Of a DNA stretch of 10,012 nt, positions 6,760 to 10,012 are shown in pieces (within the stretch, counting starts at the first letter, position 1; the number at the start of each line of letters is the position of its first letter). The DNA comes from UBA6136 sp964344495 (GTDB lineage: Bacteria; Pseudomonadota; Gammaproteobacteria; Methylococcales; Methylococcaceae). Made by a program: the position numbers and the translations under genes. Location of the stretch: assembly GCA_964344495.1 (NCBI GenBank), contig CAYFNI010000083.1:1-10012 (forward strand), given 5' to 3'. Below the pieces are notes generated by a model. The model searched no databases and was not told where the DNA came from. It saw nothing but the letters and a program-made list of their open reading frames with translations.

Positions 6760-7853
6760 ATGAACCTGACTGACCTCAAACGGAAACCCGTCGCCGAACT
6801 GACCGAAATTGCCGAATCGCTGGAGATCGAGGGTGTTGCCCGATCCCGAAAACAGGATCTGATCTTCTCCATTCTTAAAAAACAAGCCAAAAGCGGCGAG
6901 GATATCTACGGGGATGGCGTACTGGAAATCCTTTCCGATGGTTATGGGTTCCTCAGGTCGGCAGACAGTTCCTTCTTGGCCGGACCGGACGACATCTATG
7001 TCTCGCCCAGCCAGATCCGTCGTTTCAGCCTGCGGACGGGCGATACCATCTCCGGCAAGATTCGTCCGCCCAAGGAAGGCGAGCGTTACTTCGCCATGCT
7101 CAAGGTCGAGCAGATCAACTACGAACCGCCCGAGAACGCCAAGCACAAGATCCTGTTCTCGAACCTGACGCCACTGTTCCCAAAATCGCGCCTGCAACTG
7201 GAACTCGGCAACGGCACCACCGAGGACCTGACCGCCCGCATCATGGATCTGGTGGCACCGATCGGCAAAGGCCAGCGCGGGCTGATCGTTTCGCCGCCCA
7301 AGGCCGGCAAGACGATGCTGCTGCCGAAATTATCATTGAGAAGGCCAAGCGCCTGGTCGAACACAAGCGAGATGTCATCATCCTGCTCGACTCGATCACC
7401 CGCCTGGCACGCGCCTACAACACCGTCGTACCGGCCTCCGGCAAAATTCTCACCGGCGGTGTGGACGCCAACGCGCTGGAGCGCCCGAAGCGCTTTTTTG
7501 GCGCCGCCCGCAATATCGAAGAGGGCGGCAGCCTGACCATCATCGCCACCGCGCTGGTTGACACCGGTTCGCGCATGGATGAAGTGATCTACGAGGAGTT
7601 CAAGGGCACCGGCAACAACGAGTTGCATCTCGAGCGGAAAATTGCCGAAAAACGCATCTACCCGGCCATCAACATCAACCGCTCCGGCACCCGCCGTGAA
7701 GAGTATCTGGTTCCGCCGGACGAATTACAGAAGTGCTGGATCCTTCGCAAAATCCTGCAACCCATGGACGAAATGGCCGCCAGCGAATTCCTCATCGGCA
7801 AGCTCAAGGACACCAAGACCAACCAGGAATTCTTTGACATGATGAAGCGCTAG
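6760..7853 (+). pseudogene. rho: Transcription termination factor Rho, disrupted by an internal ~163-bp deletion
   Basis: Rho is the hexameric RNA helicase that ends transcription at C-rich sites. ATG 6760 begins a normal N-terminal domain (MNLTDLKRKPVAEL), then the cold-shock RNA-binding domain (GDGVLEILSDGYGFLRS) and Walker A PPKAGKT, with K184 and T185 at the same numbers as in E. coli. After L188 (codon 7321-7323) the frame switches: reading resumes in another frame at 7323 with AEIIIEKAKRLVEH, Walker B VIILLDS, the VDANALERPKRFF and GTGNNELHL loops, the arginine-finger region SGTRR, and the normal end FFDMMKR. The equivalent of E. coli residues 189-242 is missing, including the RPEEV segment with the catalytic glutamate. 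Restoring 163 bp would give 418 residues, almost exactly the E. coli length. As written, translation gives 188 native residues plus 70 aberrant ones, stopping at 7536. Sequence on both sides is otherwise pristine, which points to a very recent event or an assembly error. Confidence 0.93.
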
Positions 7854-7865
7854 GGTGGACCGGTT

Positions 7866-7884
7866 CGGTCAGTCCTCCTGACCG
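7866..7884 (+). other. Hairpin after rho
   Basis: A 7-bp perfect stem, CGGTCAG with CTGACCG, closes a five-base loop, 12 bases past the rho stop. No T run follows (GCATCAGG), so it is a possible mRNA 3' stabiliser or weak terminator rather than a clear intrinsic terminator. Confidence 0.4.
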
Positions 7885-7947
7885 GCATCAGGCGTGCGTG
7901 CCCTATCCCAGCCGTTCTTCATCGAAGCACGCCATGAACCGCCCACG

Positions 7948-8570
7948 ATGCGCACTGCCACCACTGTGGTCGGAATCGATGTCGGCGGCAGGCGCAAGGG
8001 TTTTCATGCCGTTGCGCTGAGGGACGGCAGACTGAGAGATCAACTGACGTCAACCGCCCCGGAAGTTCTCGCGGATGGGTGCCTATCCATCAATGCTGTC
8101 ACCGTCGGCATTAGTGCGCCCTGCCGATGGAACCTGAACGGTCGCCCCCGATCCTGCGAGCGCAAATTGATGCAGGCGGGCATGCGTTGTTTCGCCACAC
8201 CCAGCCGGGATCGGGCACTCAGTCATCCGAGCCGGTATTACGCGTGGATGATGATGGTCGAGGCACTTTATAGCGCCTTGGCGCCCTCTCAGCCCCTGTC
8301 CGAGGTGGGACCTCCCCCCACGCCATCACCCGCCTTAATGACCCGAGCGTCAGCCGCCAGTACCCAGACAAGCGCGCGCAGCGATTAGGTGTGCTCGACC
8401 AACTCGGAATGGATGGGCAGCGGTTCACGCGGTCCGACTGGATCGATGCCGCACTCTGCGCGCTGGCGGCCCATCACCCCGCCATCCGGCAGTCTTGCCG
8501 GGTATTTGCCAGCGCAGCTGACGGTCTGGTCGTCATCCCCCAAATTCCGGGTCTGGAGTCCCATGGTTAA
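7948..8570 (+). pseudogene. DUF429-family protein, frameshifted
   Basis: The first part reads VVGIDVGGRRKGFHAVAL, then VTVGISAPCRW, RSCERKLMQAGMRCFATPS and YYAWMMMVEALYSAL. This matches the DUF429 family, predicted RNase H-fold proteins whose early aspartate (here in GIDVGG) resembles a nuclease active-site position. After about 8300 this frame turns into low-complexity proline-rich sequence and stops at 8386-8388. Meanwhile the family-like C-terminus (PHAITRLND, DKRAQRLGVLDQL, RSDWIDAALCALAA, DGLVVIPQIPG) continues in another frame to TAA 8568-8570. The shift needs one missing base, most likely in the C run at 8314-8319. Restored length is about 207 residues, normal for the family. ATG 7948 is preferred to GTG 7894 because the conserved domain begins six residues later; no good ribosome-binding site is seen for either. 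The last codons overlap the methyltransferase start. It could be a sequencing error, a real pseudogene, or less likely a recoding site. Confidence 0.75.
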
Positions 8571-9279
8571 GCCATCGGACCCCCTCAATGTTTATGGGGA
8601 TGCACGCTGCGATCTCGCGGGTGGACACGGCATCGACATCGCCTCGCAACGCCTGGACCCGCTTGACCTTCAGGCTCTGGAGCATCTTCGCCATTTGCTT
8701 GAGCAACAGCCCGCAACGCCACCGCTTGTGCTGGACCTTGGCTGTGGTGCCGGCGGTATGCTAGAACAACTGGTCAGCGCCGGGGCCGAGGGCATCGGCG
8801 TGGACCGAGCGGATGTTCAGGCGGCATTTGAACAACGCGCGGCGAGGGTTGGGGGTGGGATGCGCTTCATGCAGGCCGACTTTGCCCGGCTGCCCGATGA
8901 TTTTTGCCGGCTATATGCCCGTCGGGTGTCACTGGTGGTCTGCCAGCGTGCGCTGCACTACCTGACTTACGAGGAGGCGAACCGGGCCCTGCATGCCATT
9001 TGCGGACTGTTACGGCCGGAAGGTCGACTTTTTATCGGCGTGTCGGGCATGACCTCGGAATTGTCAGAGGGCTACCCTGCCCGTCAAAACCCCATCGAAC
9101 GCCGCTGGTCCCTTCTGGCGCCGGTCATGAGAGATAAACATGCGATCTGCCAGCCGGTCTGCCTGTATGACGCCCCCGAATTGAGCGAGCTGCTCAACAC
9201 ATCGGGATTTTGCGTCGAGACACTCTTTACCTCACCGTTCGGAAATTTGAAGGCCGTGGCCTCTCCAAAGCAGGATTAG
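8563..9279 (+). CDS. Class I SAM-dependent methyltransferase
   Basis: A 238-residue cytoplasmic protein with a Rossmann-fold methyltransferase core. Motif I is VLDLGCGAGG (residues 56-65) for SAM binding. The acidic residue that contacts the ribose hydroxyls is D81 in GIGVDRADV, motif II-like D106 is in MQADFARLP, and LVVCQRALHYL resembles the motif IV strand. A later GLLRPEGRLFIGVSG strand-turn is typical of methyltransferase type-11/type-25 folds. The substrate is not inferable. The start is ATG 8563, with GGAG at 8555-8558; this start lies eight bases before the end of the upstream DUF429 reading frame and is in a different frame, implying coupled translation. The frame is also open back to GTG 8389, but that stretch is the DUF429 C-terminus in another frame. 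The gene ends seven bases from the convergent gene on the minus strand, with no terminator between them. Confidence 0.82.
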   Translation: MVKPSDPLNVYGDARCDLAGGHGIDIASQRLDPLDLQALEHLRHLLEQQPATPPLVLDLGCGAGGMLEQLVSAGAEGIGVDRADVQAAFEQRAARVGGGMRFMQADFARLPDDFCRLYARRVSLVVCQRALHYLTYEEANRALHAICGLLRPEGRLFIGVSGMTSELSEGYPARQNPIERRWSLLAPVMRDKHAICQPVCLYDAPELSELLNTSGFCVETLFTSPFGNLKAVASPKQD

Positions 9280-9286
9280 CACCGCT

Positions 9287-9655
9287 TCAGAGATGGCTCT
9301 CCATGTAGGTCTTCAGGTCATCCTTGGTATCGTCGTAGGTCTCGAACTGCGCCGGACTGAGGATCTGCTTCAGTTCGACATCCTTGGCGCTCATGATGCT
9401 CCTGGCCTTGGACATCCGGGTCAGCCGGCTGTCATCGCCCTTCAGCACGGGTTCCATCTGCTGGGCATATTTCAGATTGATGGCCTGCAACTTGGCGAGG
9501 GTTGCAGCATCGGTCAACGCCAGTTTGTCCTTCATGAAACGGGTTTGCAGTTCAGCCCGCTGCTCGGGCGTGCTGGCGGTAATATCGCCGGCGAGGGCCG
9601 ATCCCGAGCAAGCCAGACAAATCAGGCCGACATAGAGCGTAGGACGTATGTTCAT
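9287..9655 (-). CDS. Spy/CpxP-like periplasmic protein
   Basis: A 122-residue protein with an N-terminal signal peptide (MNIRPTLYVGLICLACSGSALA, likely cleavage after A22). The mature protein is almost entirely helical and charged: ELQTRFMKDKLALTD, then KLQAINLKYAQQMEP, and near the end ILSPAQFETYDD, which resembles the LTxxQ repeats of Spy/CpxP chaperones and envelope-stress proteins. The size and hairpin-like layout fit that family, but the classic LTxxQ motif is only partly matched, so the name is tentative. Such proteins usually bind unfolded or metal-stressed proteins in the periplasm. On the minus strand it lies 51 bp downstream of the PepSY-like lipoprotein gene and may be co-transcribed with it. 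The ribosome-binding site (GAAGAACGG) is weak. Confidence 0.7.
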   Translation of the reverse strand: MNIRPTLYVGLICLACSGSALAGDITASTPEQRAELQTRFMKDKLALTDAATLAKLQAINLKYAQQMEPVLKGDDSRLTRMSKARSIMSAKDVELKQILSPAQFETYDDTKDDLKTYMESHL

Positions 9656-9706
9656 AACCGTTCTTCAGAGGTTGGAAATGGGTAGCTAGACTATGGACAA
9701 CAGCGA

Positions 9707-10012
9707 TCAATCCGGCTTCTCTTCCGCCGCGACCTCAGGTTGAGGCTTTTCTTCAGTCGCCTTGGACTCCGCATTCGGCAAGGGCTTGCCGCTGATGGTG
9801 TAATCGACTTCGTGAGGCAAACCGTCCTCCACGAACTCAACCGTATAAACCTTGACGCTCCGCTTAATCTGCTCGCGGAACTCGACATCCACCGCCTGGG
9901 GGTAGGCCTTTCTGAATGCGGAGAGTACCGGCGCCGGCACTTGGTAGAGTGTCAGATGCCCCGGGAGAGAGGCACAGGACATCAGGAGACACGCTCCAAA
10001 CAGCCCAGTCGC
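9707..10012 (-). CDS. PepSY-like lipoprotein, 5' truncated by window edge
   Basis: The frame is open to the window edge. The visible N-terminus reads ATGLFGACLLMSCASLPG, i.e. the end of a signal peptide followed by a lipobox LMSC, so the true start lies outside the window. An ATG at 9980-9982 falls inside the lipobox (the M of LMSC) and is rejected as the start. The mature protein has a small alpha/beta domain, VLSAFRKAYPQAVDVEF, then VKVYTVEFVEDGLPHEVDYTISGKPL, matching the repeat pattern of PepSY-like (DUF2874-type) periplasmic domains. This is followed by an acidic Glu/Pro/Lys-rich tail (about 25 residues). It is probably anchored to a membrane facing the periplasm. Function is unknown. 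Confidence 0.75.
   Translation of the reverse strand, partial: ATGLFGACLLMSCASLPGHLTLYQVPAPVLSAFRKAYPQAVDVEFREQIKRSVKVYTVEFVEDGLPHEVDYTISGKPLPNAESKATEEKPQPEVAAEEKPD

Noticed and set aside
7461..7853. Separate 130-residue protein starting at GTG 7461
   Set aside because: It is simply the C-terminal part of Rho after the frameshift; conserved Rho sequence continues upstream of 7461 to 7323 in the same frame.
8311..8325. Programmed -1 frameshift site in DUF429
   Set aside because: The run T CCC CCC A is not a clean X XXY YYZ heptamer in frame and no downstream stimulatory structure is evident; a one-base indel is simpler.
8389..8562. N-terminal extension of the methyltransferase from GTG 8389
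   Set aside because: This stretch encodes the DUF429 C-terminus in another frame; the methyltransferase has a Shine-Dalgarno-supported ATG at 8563.
9293..9685. Plus-strand frame of 130 codons antisense to the Spy-like gene
   Set aside because: The minus strand encodes a protein with a clear signal peptide and helical charged pattern; the plus-strand reading has neither.

Overview
The window is protein-dense, GC-rich proteobacterial DNA. The best guess is a sulfur-oxidising gammaproteobacterium: there is a type I sulfide:quinone reductase very like the Acidithiobacillus enzyme, and thioredoxin sits next to rho as in Enterobacteria. The genus cannot be fixed from the sequence; Halothiobacillaceae/Chromatiales/Acidithiobacillus-like lineages are plausible.

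Layout. Positions 2-5468 (+) read as one operon: the 3' end of a membrane-fusion protein (cut by the window edge), an RND efflux permease overlapping it by ATGA, a small two-TM DUF2892 protein, and sulfide:quinone reductase. It is closed by a strong intrinsic terminator at 5502-5536. Then come a small cysteine-rich lipoprotein (5639-5965), a 281-bp intergenic region with two 14-bp dyads, thioredoxin (6247-6576), a C-rich, G-poor leader, and rho (6760-7853). A DUF429-family gene follows (7948-8570), overlapping a SAM-dependent methyltransferase (8563-9279). On the minus strand, convergent with these, lie a Spy/CpxP-like periplasmic protein (9287-9655) and the end of a PepSY-like lipoprotein (9707-10012, cut by the edge).

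Two genes are broken as given. The rho gene lacks about 163 bp just after the Walker A lysine/threonine. This removes the equivalent of E. coli residues 189-242, including the catalytic-glutamate segment, and shifts the frame. The DUF429 gene has a one-base frameshift in a C run. Because Rho is usually essential in Gram-negative bacteria, the rho lesion is the most important thing to verify: it is either an assembly error or a real and surprising loss.

How the genes may work together: SQR oxidises sulfide at the membrane and feeds electrons to quinone, making polysulfide/sulfur. The co-transcribed RND pump and DUF2892 membrane protein suggest export or handling of a sulfur-related or toxic compound alongside sulfide oxidation, but the pump substrate is not readable from sequence. 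The trxA, rho and 3' genes look like ordinary chromosomal housekeeping and envelope functions. I see no mobile element, CRISPR array, tRNA or rRNA.
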